Of a stretch of DNA of 64,000 bases, positions 55,608 through 64,000 are shown one piece after another. Positions within the stretch are counted from its first letter, which is position 1, and each line of letters begins with the position of its first letter. Origin of the DNA: Rahnella aceris (lineage in GTDB: Bacteria; Pseudomonadota; Gammaproteobacteria; Enterobacterales; Enterobacteriaceae); NCBI RefSeq assembly GCF_011684115.1, contig NZ_JAADJV010000001.1, forward strand, positions 248,001 through 312,000, read 5' to 3'. Position numbers and translations under genes: made by a program. The notes under the pieces were generated by a model that did no database searches, had not been told where the DNA came from, and saw only the letters and a program-made list of their open reading frames with translations.

Positions 55608-56453
55608 TTATGATTTCAGGATGCCATCGAAATCCGAGGCATCATGGCGCTCTTCCAGTTGTTCATCACCCCAGGTGCGGTTCACAATGCGTCCGCGTTT
55701 CACCGCCGGACGGCCCGCCACTTCAGCCGCCCAGCGCTGGAAGTGCTTATAAGATTCGATGTCGAGGAATTTAGCCGATTCATACAGACCGCCCTGCGCC
55801 AGGCTGCCATACCAGGTGAAAATGGCGATATCAGCAATCGTGTATTCTTCCCCGGCAATAAAACGGTGTTCAGCAAGCTGACGGTCTAATACGTCGAGCT
55901 GGCGTTTGGCTTCCATCGTAAAGCGGTTAATGGCGTATTCGATTTTGACCGGCGCGTAATGGTAGAAGTGACCGAAACCGCCGCCAAGATACGGCGCGGA
56001 ACCTTGCAGCCAGAACAACCAGTTCAGGGTTTCAGTGCGACCGGCGAGATCTTTTGGCAGGAATTGGCCAAATTTTTCCGCCAGATACAGCAGGATGTTG
56101 CCGGATTCAAACACGCGGATTGGCGGTGTGGTTGAGTTATCCAGCAGCGCCGGAATTTTTGAGTTCGGGTTAACGTCAACAAAGCCGCTGGAGAACTGAT
56201 CGCCTTCATTGATGCGGATAATAAACGCATCGTATTCCGCACCGCTGATGCCCAGCGCCAGTAACTCTTCCAGCAGGATCGTCACTTTCTGGCCGTTCGG
56301 CGTGCCAAGGGAATAGAGCTGAAGCGGGTGCTTACCCACCGGCAGCGTTTTTTCGTGCGTCGGGCCCGCTATCGGGCGGTTGATGTTCGAGAACTTGCTG
56401 ACTTCATCTTTATTCCAGGTCCAGACTTCAGGGGGCTGATACTGTTCTGACAT
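55608..56453 (-). CDS. yghU: glutathione-S-transferase-like disulfide oxidoreductase YghU
   Basis: A cytoplasmic nu-class GST-like protein; E. coli YghU has disulfide-bond reductase activity with two bound glutathiones. Near-identical blocks: FSNINRPIAGPTHEKTLPVGKHPLQLYSLGTPNGQKVTILLEEL, FESGNILLYLAEKFG, GGGFGHFYHYAPVKIEYAINRFTMEAKR and ERHDASDF. 281 residues, seven fewer than E. coli. Convergent with the dienelactone hydrolase gene. Confidence 0.96.
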   Translation of the reverse strand: MSEQYQPPEVWTWNKDEVSKFSNINRPIAGPTHEKTLPVGKHPLQLYSLGTPNGQKVTILLEELLALGISGAEYDAFIIRINEGDQFSSGFVDVNPNSKIPALLDNSTTPPIRVFESGNILLYLAEKFGQFLPKDLAGRTETLNWLFWLQGSAPYLGGGFGHFYHYAPVKIEYAINRFTMEAKRQLDVLDRQLAEHRFIAGEEYTIADIAIFTWYGSLAQGGLYESAKFLDIESYKHFQRWAAEVAGRPAVKRGRIVNRTWGDEQLEERHDASDFDGILKS

Positions 56454-56545
56454 TGCATTCTCCGCATCTTTTTTTGAGGTTAAGACTCAAAAGTCTAGCA
56501 GGAGATAATCAATGGTGACGCTGAGAATGTGCCTTCGGGGCGCGG

Positions 56546-57607
56546 CTAACTGGCGGCAGGATACAACCCTTTGCGCTTCCATTTCACATCGGCCACTGAC
56601 TGGCCGTTGTGAATTCTCCCCTGTAACAGCAAATTGAATTTCGCGCCGGTAGCGCGCATCAGGCGGCTTTGCAGAATATACACTGCCTCGGTGCCCAGCT
56701 CGCGGCACGGCAAATGCACGGCAGTGAAACTTTGTGCCGCTGATGTTTTCATGTCGTGCGCAAAATCGATACTCATCACCGAAATATCTTCCGGGACTTT
56801 AAATCCGTATTCGTTCAGGGCATCAATGGTGGCCTGTGCAATCTGATCGCCTCCGCATAAGATGGCTGATGGCATGGTTTCCCGTTTATGCCCCCGGAGA
56901 TACTTCTCAATATTTTCTCTCGCCTGTTCCCCTCCGCTGCCATGATTGACCAGCAAATGCAGGGCTTCGTCGAATACCACATGGTGTTCAAGGCAGGCGC
57001 GTTTAAAGCCATCGAGGCGCTGCATCATGGTTTCACGACGCAGGTCGGTGAACAATAAAACGGGGCGGTGACCTCTGGTAAACAGATAGTTGGCGGCACT
57101 GTAACCGATGGAATAATGATCGGCAGAAACACAGTCCAGACGCATCTCGCTGTCCTTGGCGTTGATCATTACCACCGGTTTGTTAGATTCTGCTGCCAGC
57201 CGATACAGCATCACGTCATCAATACCGATAATGACAATGCCGTCGACATCCGGCTGATGAAGTGCCTGCATAAAAACAGCGATATCCGGTTCATTGACTG
57301 CCAGCGCGCATTTACGTATGTGAATATCAAAACGCGCAACTTCCGCCGTTATTTCCTGAATCACTTCATAATAATAACGATCTTCATGGGGAGAGAAGGC
57401 GGCGGGTGGCGCACAGAGCAACAGGCAATTCATTAACAAACGGCTGGCCGGAATGTCACGCAAAATACCCATTGTTCTGGCATGGGCAAATACTTTCTCT
57501 TTTGCCTGGAGACTGACATTGGCTTTCCCTGCCAGCACACGGGAAACGGTACTCGGAGAAAGCCCGGTTAACTCCGCTATTTGCCTGATTTTTAATTTTC
57601 CCGTCAT
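56546..57607 (-). CDS. LacI-family repressor of the Gfo/Idh/MocA operon
   Basis: A sugar-responsive repressor. N-terminal LacI helix-turn-helix and hinge (LKIRQIAELTGLSPSTVSRVLAGKANVSLQAKEKVFAHA, residues 4-42), then a periplasmic-binding-protein-like domain (GIVIIGIDDVMLYRL, GGDQIAQATIDALNEYG). 353 residues. Divergent from the operon at 57892 across 284 bases, hence its probable target. Ligand unknown. Confidence 0.93.
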   Translation of the reverse strand: MTGKLKIRQIAELTGLSPSTVSRVLAGKANVSLQAKEKVFAHARTMGILRDIPASRLLMNCLLLCAPPAAFSPHEDRYYYEVIQEITAEVARFDIHIRKCALAVNEPDIAVFMQALHQPDVDGIVIIGIDDVMLYRLAAESNKPVVMINAKDSEMRLDCVSADHYSIGYSAANYLFTRGHRPVLLFTDLRRETMMQRLDGFKRACLEHHVVFDEALHLLVNHGSGGEQARENIEKYLRGHKRETMPSAILCGGDQIAQATIDALNEYGFKVPEDISVMSIDFAHDMKTSAAQSFTAVHLPCRELGTEAVYILQSRLMRATGAKFNLLLQGRIHNGQSVADVKWKRKGLYPAAS

Positions 57608-57707
57608 TTTGTGATCAATGCCTCAAATGGAGATGGACTTATTGCCATGGTTAACTGGTTGTAATTCATGGGCTATTCAGCATGATAGCAAATTCCGTAA
57701 ACGGCAC

Positions 57708-57723
57708 TGCAATTCCTGTCACA
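57708..57723 (-). promoter_or_regulatory. possible CRP site between the LacI gene and the oxidoreductase operon
   Basis: Minus strand TGTGA-CAGGAA-TTGCA: a perfect left half and a right half matching the TCACA consensus at three of five positions. Catabolite control would suit a sugar operon; weak on its own. Confidence 0.35.
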
Positions 57724-57891
57724 AATAACAGTTGTTGGAAAAAAAAACCATTATTACTCTCCAGAATATAAACCTCAGAAACAAAAAATAAGGTATTTAT
57801 CTGTGCTGAATCTATAAAGAATTCAACACGGTGACGCCCTTTATGCGGCTTAAATCCGCCAGCTGTTCGGTTAAATATAAGGAGTAAGAGA

Positions 57892-59067
57892 ATGCTGAAA
57901 ATAGCCATTATTGGTACGGGTAATATTTCACATAACCATATTCAGGGATATTTAGAGTTTGCTGATCGTTGCCAGATTGTTGCGCTGGTAGATATTTATC
58001 CTGAAAAAGCGGAAGAGAAAAAACGGCATTATGGCCTGACGAACGCCAGGGTCTATGCCAGCCATGAGGAAATCCTTAATGATGCAGATATCGACATTTT
58101 TGACGTCTGCACGCCGCCGTATGTCCACGCCGAAATCTCGATTAATGCGCTGAACGCAGGCAAACACGTGTTGTGTGAAAAGCCGATGGCGGCGTCGTTA
58201 CAGGAATGCGACGCGATGATCAGCGCGGCGCAGGCGAGCGGGAAAACGCTGTCAATCATCGCGCAAAACCGTTTTACCGACGCGTTCTGGCGGCTGAAAA
58301 AAGTGCTCGATTCCGGTGAGACCGGCAAAGTGTGTCATGCACAGGTGGATTCTTTCTGGTGGCGCGGTCATTCCTATTACGATTTGTGGTGGCGCGGCAC
58401 CTGGGAAAAAGAAGCGGGCGGTTGCACGCTCAATCACGCCGTTCACCATATTGACGCGATTCAGTGGATGCTCGGTTTTCCTTCTGAAGTGGTCTCGATG
58501 ATTACCAACGCTGCGCATGATAATGCCGAAGTGGAAGATCTCTCGGCGGCCATTTTCAAATATGACTCCGGCGCACTGACCCAACTGACGGCTTCCGTGG
58601 TGCATCACGGCGAAGATCAGAAGATTGTTATTCAGGGCGAGAAAGCGCGAATTTCAGCCCCGTGGGACAAATACGCCAGCATTTCTGCGCCGAACGGTTT
58701 CCCGATTGATGCGCGTGACACGGATCGTGAAAACCAGCTTGAAGACATTTACCAGTCGATTCCCAAACTCACTTATACCCTGCACACCGGCCAGATCGAC
58801 AATTTCCTGACCGCACTGGAAACCGGTACCGCGCCGCTGATTGACGGCATTCAGGGCAAGCGTTCACTGGAACTGATTGCCGCGATTTATAAATCCGCCA
58901 TTACCCGCAGCATTGTGTCACTGCCGTTGTCGCCGGAAGATCCGTTTTATCAGACCGGCGGGCTGGTTTCGCTGGCACCGCACTTTTACGAAAAATCAGC
59001 ATCGGTGGAAAACTTCGCCAATGAAGATGCGATCCCTCTCGGCAAAAATATGGATAAAGGAGCCTGA
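57892..59067 (+). CDS. Gfo/Idh/MocA-family oxidoreductase 1
   Basis: An NAD(P)-dependent sugar dehydrogenase-like protein of 391 residues. The Rossmann start IAIIGTGNISHNH, the CEKPMA motif (about residue 100) and the C-terminal domain segment GGCTLNHAVHHIDAIQWM with the Asp/His pair are all canonical. AAGGAG precedes the ATG. It is the first gene of a tight four-gene operon; the next gene begins two bases after its stop. Substrate unknown; likely a sugar or glycoside hydroxyl. Confidence 0.92.
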   Translation: MLKIAIIGTGNISHNHIQGYLEFADRCQIVALVDIYPEKAEEKKRHYGLTNARVYASHEEILNDADIDIFDVCTPPYVHAEISINALNAGKHVLCEKPMAASLQECDAMISAAQASGKTLSIIAQNRFTDAFWRLKKVLDSGETGKVCHAQVDSFWWRGHSYYDLWWRGTWEKEAGGCTLNHAVHHIDAIQWMLGFPSEVVSMITNAAHDNAEVEDLSAAIFKYDSGALTQLTASVVHHGEDQKIVIQGEKARISAPWDKYASISAPNGFPIDARDTDRENQLEDIYQSIPKLTYTLHTGQIDNFLTALETGTAPLIDGIQGKRSLELIAAIYKSAITRSIVSLPLSPEDPFYQTGGLVSLAPHFYEKSASVENFANEDAIPLGKNMDKGA

Positions 59068-59069
59068 AC

Positions 59070-60137
59070 ATGAGCAATAAAGACGGTATGAATTATGCGC
59101 CGGTAGGGAAACCGCAACCTGTGGTAAAGCCCGGTGAATTCGTGTTTGCTGCTGCGGCCCTGGATCACGGGCATATCTACGGTATGTGTAACGGGTTGAT
59201 CGAGGCGGGCGCCAGCCTGAAATGGGTTTACGATCCGGATCCGGTAAAAGTGGAGAAGTTTGTCGCCCAGTATCCGCAGGTTAAGGTCGCGGAGTCATTG
59301 CAGATACTCCTTGATGACCGTGAAGTGCAGATGATCGCGGGGGCGGGCATTCCGTCCGAACGCTGCGCGCTGGGGCTGAAAGTCATGGCAGCCGGGAAAG
59401 ACTATTTCAGCGACAAAGCGCCGCTGACCACGCTGGAACAACTGGCGCAAGCGAAGGCCAAAGTGGCCGAGACCGGGCGCAAATATGCCGTGTATTACAG
59501 CGAACGCCTGCACGTAGAAAGTGCAGTCTTCGCGGGCCAGCTGGTGCATGAAGGGGCGATCGGACGCGTGATCCAGACGCTGGGTACCGGCCCGCATCGC
59601 GAGGGCGAAGGGCGTCCCGACTGGTTCTACGAGAGAGAGCGTTTTGGCGGCATCCTGTGTGATATCGGCAGCCATCAGATTGAACAATTTCTGTTTTATA
59701 CCGGCAACAGTGACGCGCAGGTTGTGGCGGCTCAGGCTCTTAATTTCAATCACCCGCAGTATCCGCGTTTCGAAGACTTTGGCGACACGATGCTGAAAGG
59801 CGATAACGGCGCACGGGGTTATTTCCGCTGCGACTGGTTCACACCAGAAGGGCTGAGCACCTGGGGCGACGGCCGTCTGACGCTGCTCGGCACCGAAGGT
59901 TATATCGAGATCCGCAAATATGTTGATCTCACGCTCGGCGAGCAGGACGTGGTGTATCTGGTGAATCAACAAGGCGAGTTCCGTTACCCGGTTTCCGGCA
60001 ACGTCGGCTTCCCGTTCTTTGGTCAGTTGATCCTCGATTGCCTGAACCGCACCGAGCACGCCATGACCCAGGAGCATGCGTTTAAAGCTGCCGAGCTGTG
60101 CATCCGGGCACAGATGCTGGCAAACGGAACCCACTAA
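59070..60137 (+). CDS. Gfo/Idh/MocA-family protein 2, atypical
   Basis: A 355-residue relative of the Gfo/Idh/MocA oxidoreductases with altered key motifs. In place of the GxGxxG start it has AAAALDHGHIYGM; in place of EKP it has FSDKAPLTT. The C-terminal segment GGILCDIGSHQIEQFLFYTG keeps the family pattern. GGAG lies seven bases before the ATG. The changed motifs could mean a different cofactor mode or a tightly bound NAD, as in some members; that is inference. Second gene of the operon. Confidence 0.85.
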   Translation: MSNKDGMNYAPVGKPQPVVKPGEFVFAAAALDHGHIYGMCNGLIEAGASLKWVYDPDPVKVEKFVAQYPQVKVAESLQILLDDREVQMIAGAGIPSERCALGLKVMAAGKDYFSDKAPLTTLEQLAQAKAKVAETGRKYAVYYSERLHVESAVFAGQLVHEGAIGRVIQTLGTGPHREGEGRPDWFYERERFGGILCDIGSHQIEQFLFYTGNSDAQVVAAQALNFNHPQYPRFEDFGDTMLKGDNGARGYFRCDWFTPEGLSTWGDGRLTLLGTEGYIEIRKYVDLTLGEQDVVYLVNQQGEFRYPVSGNVGFPFFGQLILDCLNRTEHAMTQEHAFKAAELCIRAQMLANGTH

Positions 60138-60150
60138 ACGGGAGCAGATG

Positions 60151-61173
60151 ATGAAAACTCTCCAGGCTGCGGTGATCGGTTGCGGGTCTATCCATACCTG
60201 CCATGTGGCAGCGATCCGGCACGAACCGGATTGCCAGTTAAGGGCGATTGCGGAGTGCGATATTGGCAAAGGCCGGGCGCTGGCGCAGGAATATGGTTGT
60301 GATTTTTACACGGATTATCACGAAATGTTGTGCGATCCGCAGATTGACGTGGTGCATATCTGCCTGCCGCATCATCTGCACAAGGAGGCTATTCTCGCCG
60401 CGCTGGCGGCGGGAAAGCATGTTTTTACCGAGAAACCGGTGGCGCTGAATATCGGAGAAGTCAGCGCCATTAAACTCGCGGCGTCACAGGCTGCGGGGCT
60501 GACAGGCGTGTGTTACCAGAACCGTCTGAATCCTTCCAGTCAGAAAATTAAAACGCTGCTGGAAAGCGGGCAACTGGGCAACATGCTGAGCATCAAAGCT
60601 ATTCTGACCTGGTCGCGCAGTGGTGCTTATTACAGCGAAAGCCTGTGGCGCGGGCGTTTTGCCACTGAAGGCGGCAGCCTGCTGATCAATCAGGCGATAC
60701 ATACGCTGGATTTAATGCAGTGGTTTGGCGGCGGTGTTCTCGCGCTGAAAGGCGTGGTGGAAAGAACCTTTCTCAGTGAACTGACTGAAAATGAAGACAC
60801 AGCGATGGTCAGCCTGAAAATGGGCAACGGTGCGCATGGATTGTTTTACGCAACGAACTGCCACAGCACCGATTCACCGTTGCTGCTGGAAATTCATTGT
60901 GAAAAAGGACTGTTGCAGTTGTATCACAACGTGTTGTGGCTGATTGAAGGAGAAAATAAAACGCTGCTGATAAGTGATGACAGCCCGTCAGGAACAGCCA
61001 AAAGCTACTGGGGCGACAGTCATCGTCAGGCAGTCTCGAATTTCTATCATTCTGTACGTCATCCTGAAGAACAAAATTATATCTCTGTTTCACAAGCCGC
61101 AGTTTCCCTGAATATTGTCGGTGCGATTTACCGCTCCTCACAATCAGGGAAATGGATCACGCTGGCTGATTAA
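60151..61173 (+). CDS. Gfo/Idh/MocA-family oxidoreductase 3
   Basis: A 340-residue canonical member: AAVIGCGSIHTCHVAAI, TEKPVALN and GGSLLINQAIHTLDLMQWF. GGAGCAG lies before two adjacent ATGs (60148 and 60151); the second has better spacing. Third gene of the operon, 13 bases after the second. Only moderately similar to the first copy, so it likely has its own substrate or step. Confidence 0.92.
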   Translation: MKTLQAAVIGCGSIHTCHVAAIRHEPDCQLRAIAECDIGKGRALAQEYGCDFYTDYHEMLCDPQIDVVHICLPHHLHKEAILAALAAGKHVFTEKPVALNIGEVSAIKLAASQAAGLTGVCYQNRLNPSSQKIKTLLESGQLGNMLSIKAILTWSRSGAYYSESLWRGRFATEGGSLLINQAIHTLDLMQWFGGGVLALKGVVERTFLSELTENEDTAMVSLKMGNGAHGLFYATNCHSTDSPLLLEIHCEKGLLQLYHNVLWLIEGENKTLLISDDSPSGTAKSYWGDSHRQAVSNFYHSVRHPEEQNYISVSQAAVSLNIVGAIYRSSQSGKWITLAD

Positions 61174-61214
61174 ATCTCTATTAATAATAACCCTACATTC
61201 ACAGGATAATAATA

Positions 61215-62753
61215 ATGAAACCTACTGAACGCAGAGTAGGTTACGGCACGGCTATAGGCTATGGCGTAACTGATTTATTTGGCGGTGGTGCATTCGCCGT
61301 TATCGGTACCTGGCTTTTATTCTTCTATACCATGTATTGCGGATTAACCGTTTTAGAAGCGGGATCTATTTTTGCTATTGCCCGTGTCATTGATGCCGTA
61401 TTAAGTCCGATCATGGGTTATATCACCGATCACTTCGGAAATACCTGGCTCGGAAAACGGTTTGGTCGCCGCCGGTTTTTCCTGCTGATCAGTTCGCCAC
61501 TGATGTTCCTGTATGCGCTGGTCTGGGTAAAGGACATGGGCTACTGGTATTATCTTGGCACATATCTGTCGATTGAATTACTTTCAGCGATGGTGCTGGT
61601 GCCGTGGGAAACGCTGGCCGCCGAGATGACCAACCGCTTCGGCGAACGTACCCGTCTCGCCGGTGTGCGTATGATTTGCTCGCAGCTCGGCGGTTTCCTG
61701 GCTGTGTCTGTGCCGGGCGTCATCATGATGTTTACCGGTAAAGATAATCCGATGACGTATACCTATACCGGCATATTCTTCGCCACGGTATTTTGTATCG
61801 CGGTATTCACCACATGGCTGTGTACCTGGGAAGCCAAAGACGTGCGGGATCCGAATGAGCCGGAACCGGAAATGGAAACAGGCGGCAGTCTCTGGCATCA
61901 TCTGAAGAGTCTGGTTTTAGATTTTATCTCATCCTTTAATATCCGCATGTTCCGCCAGCATATTATTATTTATATTGCTTCCTTTACCGCCATGGACGTA
62001 TTCGGTGCCGTCTTTACCTACTATGTGGTTTATGGTCTGAATCAGGATGTGGGATCGGTTTCCGGATATTTAAGTGTGGCGGCCTTTGTTTCTGTGCCAT
62101 CGACGATTGTTTATATGATGGTGATGGAACGACTGAATCTTTCGCCTTCTGCCGCGCTGCGAATCGCCTATGGTTGTATATTCTTTGTGCTGGCTGCTCT
62201 GTTTTATATTTATATCACCAACGCAACGGTGCCGTTAATTCTCTTTACTTCCATCTTCGTTATTTTAGGCTTTGGACGTTCAGGGCTTTATTATATTCCG
62301 TGGAATATTTACAGCTTTATCCCGGACGTCGATGAAATAGTCACCAAAAAACGTCGTGAAGGAATTTTTGCCGGTGTGATGGTGTTTACCCGTAAAAGTA
62401 CCGTTGCGATTGCCATCATGGTGATTGGCCTGGTGCTGGAAGAAAGTGGATTTGTGAAAGGGCAGGGTGCTCAGCCGCTCAGCGCGTTACACGCGATCAT
62501 TGGCCTGATGATCTTCGCCACCGGTACGTTGCTGGCGATCAGCTTCTACATGACCTTCAAATTCAAGCTGACGCGGGACACACATAAAATCCTGATCAAG
62601 GAAACCGCCCGTCTGAAACTGGGTGGCGCGCAGGAAGACTGCGATGAGGTGTCACGTAAGGTGATTAAAGATCTGACCGGTTACGAATACAACGAAGTCT
62701 GGGGCGGGAGCGCGACACGTAAAACCGCGAGGGAAAAGTTAGCGATTGAGTAA
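61215..62753 (+). CDS. GPH-family glycoside/pentoside/hexuronide:cation symporter
   Basis: A 12-helix inner-membrane sugar symporter of the MelB/GPH family. Seen: GYGVTDLFGGGAFAVIGTWLLFFYT, IFAIARVIDAVLSPIMGYITDHFG and KRFGRRRFFLLISSPLMFL, the conserved loop and helix of this family, and the C-terminal charged tail. 512 residues. AGGA precedes the ATG by eight bases. Last gene of the LacI-regulated operon; imports the substrate of the three oxidoreductases. Confidence 0.92.
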   Translation: MKPTERRVGYGTAIGYGVTDLFGGGAFAVIGTWLLFFYTMYCGLTVLEAGSIFAIARVIDAVLSPIMGYITDHFGNTWLGKRFGRRRFFLLISSPLMFLYALVWVKDMGYWYYLGTYLSIELLSAMVLVPWETLAAEMTNRFGERTRLAGVRMICSQLGGFLAVSVPGVIMMFTGKDNPMTYTYTGIFFATVFCIAVFTTWLCTWEAKDVRDPNEPEPEMETGGSLWHHLKSLVLDFISSFNIRMFRQHIIIYIASFTAMDVFGAVFTYYVVYGLNQDVGSVSGYLSVAAFVSVPSTIVYMMVMERLNLSPSAALRIAYGCIFFVLAALFYIYITNATVPLILFTSIFVILGFGRSGLYYIPWNIYSFIPDVDEIVTKKRREGIFAGVMVFTRKSTVAIAIMVIGLVLEESGFVKGQGAQPLSALHAIIGLMIFATGTLLAISFYMTFKFKLTRDTHKILIKETARLKLGGAQEDCDEVSRKVIKDLTGYEYNEVWGGSATRKTAREKLAIE

Positions 62754-62760
62754 CCCGTAA

Positions 62761-62791
62761 CCTGCGGGCCGCAACCGGCCCGCAGGTATTT
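62761..62791 (+). terminator. terminator of the oxidoreductase/symporter operon
   Basis: A perfect eleven-base stem CCTGCGGGCCG / CGGCCCGCAGG with CAAC loop, followed by TATTTTC. It lies between convergent genes and may serve both. Confidence 0.75.
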
Positions 62792-62795
62792 TCTG

Positions 62796-63323
62796 TCAGT
62801 GATCCTGCGCGGGCAGGGTCTGGTTTCCGTCACCCAGCGCGAGCTGCATAAACACGGTGTCCAGCCAGCGGCCATGCTTAAATCCAACGCTATGCAGGGT
62901 GCCTTTCATCTGAAAACCGGCGGCGAGATGTAAGCCAATTGAGGCTTTATTTTCGCTGTCACCGACGTTACCGATCAACTGACGATAGCCGTGAGTTTCC
63001 GCCCAGTCTATCGCCCGTCGCAGCAGCGCTTTACCCGCACCGCGTTTCTGAAAAGCAGGATCAATATAGATAGAATCCTCCAGCGTGTGGCGATACGCAT
63101 AGCGTTCGCGATAATGACCCAGATAGCAATATCCCTTCACTTCATCCTCATGCAAAACCACCAGCCAGAGCAAACCTGCCTCTTTAATCTTCTTCAGCCG
63201 GCCCGCCATCTCGCGTTCATCCGGGGGCTGTGTCTCGAACGAGGCGGTTCCATGGAGAACGTGCCAGGCATAAATTTTCTGTATCGCGGGAATATGCTGC
63301 TCTCCGGCTTCAATAATTTCCAT
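62796..63323 (-). CDS. GNAT-family acetyltransferase, phosphinothricin acetyltransferase-like
   Basis: A 175-residue GNAT protein of the Pat/MnaT branch (methionine sulfone or sulfoximine and phosphinothricin are typical in vitro substrates). Family marks are HVLHGTASFETQPPDEREMAGRL, IYIDPAFQKRGAGKALL (acetyl-CoA loop) and GDSENKASIGLHLAAGFQMKGTL. Divergent from the MetQ-type gene, convergent with the symporter. Confidence 0.9.
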   Translation of the reverse strand: MEIIEAGEQHIPAIQKIYAWHVLHGTASFETQPPDEREMAGRLKKIKEAGLLWLVVLHEDEVKGYCYLGHYRERYAYRHTLEDSIYIDPAFQKRGAGKALLRRAIDWAETHGYRQLIGNVGDSENKASIGLHLAAGFQMKGTLHSVGFKHGRWLDTVFMQLALGDGNQTLPAQDH

Positions 63324-63557
63324 TCTTGCAGGTTCTCATCAGTGTTTTCTCTTCCGTCTACTCTTTCCCAAATGCGTCAGGGAGGGCAAACTTTTTATGA
63401 CTGATATAAGTAAAAGATCTGGATGTCCGGACTTAAGCGGGGTCATGTATATGCTTTTTTCTTCTTAGCGATGCTTTATTGGTTTTTTAAACAGCGACCA
63501 TCCTCCTGTTATAGTCATTTTCATTACGCATTAGCGTTTATTTTTTAAGGAAAAAAA

Positions 63558-64000
63558 GTGAAACTGACGTTATCTCATTTACGCACGGGTGTTGTGTTTT
63601 TGCTGGCAGGATTACTGCTGGCGGGTTGTGATCAAAAAAGTGGTGATGCAAAACATATCAAAGTCGGCGTGATTAATGGCGCAGAGCAGGATGTGGCAGA
63701 AGTGGCGAAAAAGGTCGCGAAGGATAAATACGGTCTGGACGTCGAACTGGTTGGTTTCAGCGGCTCATTATTACCGAATGACGCGACCGAACATGGCGAT
63801 CTGGATGCCAACGTTTTCCAGCACCGTCCGTTCCTCGATCAGGATAACAAAGCCCACGGCTACCATCTGGTGGCGGTCGGCAACACCTTTGTGTTCCCGA
63901 TGGCGGGTTACTCGAAAAAAATCAAAACTGTGGATCAGCTGAAAGACGGCGCGACGGTGGCGATCCCAAACGATCCGACCAACTTAGGCCGTGCACTTCT
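63558..64000 (+). CDS. metQ: MetQ/NlpA-type methionine-binding lipoprotein (cut by window end)
   Basis: The N-terminal 147 residues of an ABC-transporter substrate-binding lipoprotein of the NlpA family. A GTG at 63558 follows AAGGAAAAAAA. The signal has a lipobox LLAGC with acylated Cys24. The mature start KHIKVGVINGAEQDVAEVAKKVAKDKYGLDVELVGFS, then LDANVFQHRPFLDQDNK and TVAIPNDPTNLGRALL, are typical of MetQ. No ABC or permease gene precedes it, so it is either a stand-alone MetQ/NlpA paralogue or the first gene of its unit; the rest is outside the window. Confidence 0.88.
   Translation, partial: MKLTLSHLRTGVVFLLAGLLLAGCDQKSGDAKHIKVGVINGAEQDVAEVAKKVAKDKYGLDVELVGFSGSLLPNDATEHGDLDANVFQHRPFLDQDNKAHGYHLVAVGNTFVFPMAGYSKKIKTVDQLKDGATVAIPNDPTNLGRAL

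Noticed and set aside
59295..60269. A 324-codon open frame on the minus strand opposite the second and third oxidoreductases
   Set aside because: Lies entirely antisense to well-supported genes and resembles nothing.
63410..63440. A MetJ box upstream of the MetQ-type gene
   Set aside because: AGATCTGG and ATGTCCGG words are only weakly like tandem AGACGTCT sites.

Overview
The window is a chromosomal segment of an enterobacterium of moderate GC content. Gene content and order resemble Escherichia coli (tRNA-Lys/Val next to gltX, nupC divergent from mntH, ypeC, yfeO, glk, ypdBA, alaC, csgDEFG/csgBAC, hyc/hyp/fhlA). Protein divergence and many non-E. coli insertions suggest a Yersiniaceae-type genus such as Rahnella, Ewingella or Rouxiella. 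That placement is inference from gene content, not from a database comparison. No CRISPR array, prophage or insertion sequence was seen.

Layout. 1-0.9 kb: end of an ethanolamine ammonia-lyase operon (eutC). 0.9-4.5 kb: a tRNA-Lys/3x tRNA-Val operon, gltX, a formate/nitrite channel and two tRNA-Ala. 4.6-25.4 kb: metabolic and transport genes. The E. coli block nupC-mntH-ypeC / yfeO-glk-ypdBA-alaC is interrupted by an aldo-keto reductase, indolepyruvate decarboxylase (ipdC), a LysR/PACE-efflux pair and an Asp/Glu racemase. 25.4-30.1 kb: a complete divergent curli locus. 30.1-50.9 kb: a complete formate hydrogenlyase (FHL) island containing hydN-fdhF-hypF-nickel permease, hycABCDEFGHI, hypABCDE and fhlA. 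50.9-56.5 kb: small accessory operons, including a LysR-controlled decarboxylase-like/tautomerase/DUF4865 set and a glycosyltransferase followed by a small peptide with a double-glycine-type leader. 56.5-62.8 kb: a LacI-controlled operon of three different Gfo/Idh/MocA oxidoreductases and a GPH sugar symporter. The window ends inside a MetQ-type lipoprotein gene.

How the genes work together. The FHL island encodes nearly everything needed to turn formate into H2 and CO2: the formate dehydrogenase, electron-transfer ferredoxins, hydrogenase-3 and its membrane arm, maturation proteins, the protease, nickel uptake and the FhlA activator. Sigma-54 type promoters and a shared palindrome (CGACAT-N2-ATGTCG-like) lie in front of the transcription units. 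FdhF has a TGT cysteine codon at position 140, where the E. coli enzyme has selenocysteine. An ERIC-type element sits in the hydN leader and another overlaps the 3' end of glk.

The two loci that look least described are the glycosyltransferase/GG-leader peptide pair (53.2-54.5 kb) and the triple-oxidoreductase sugar operon (57.9-62.8 kb). The latter has no visible kinase, hydrolase or aldolase.
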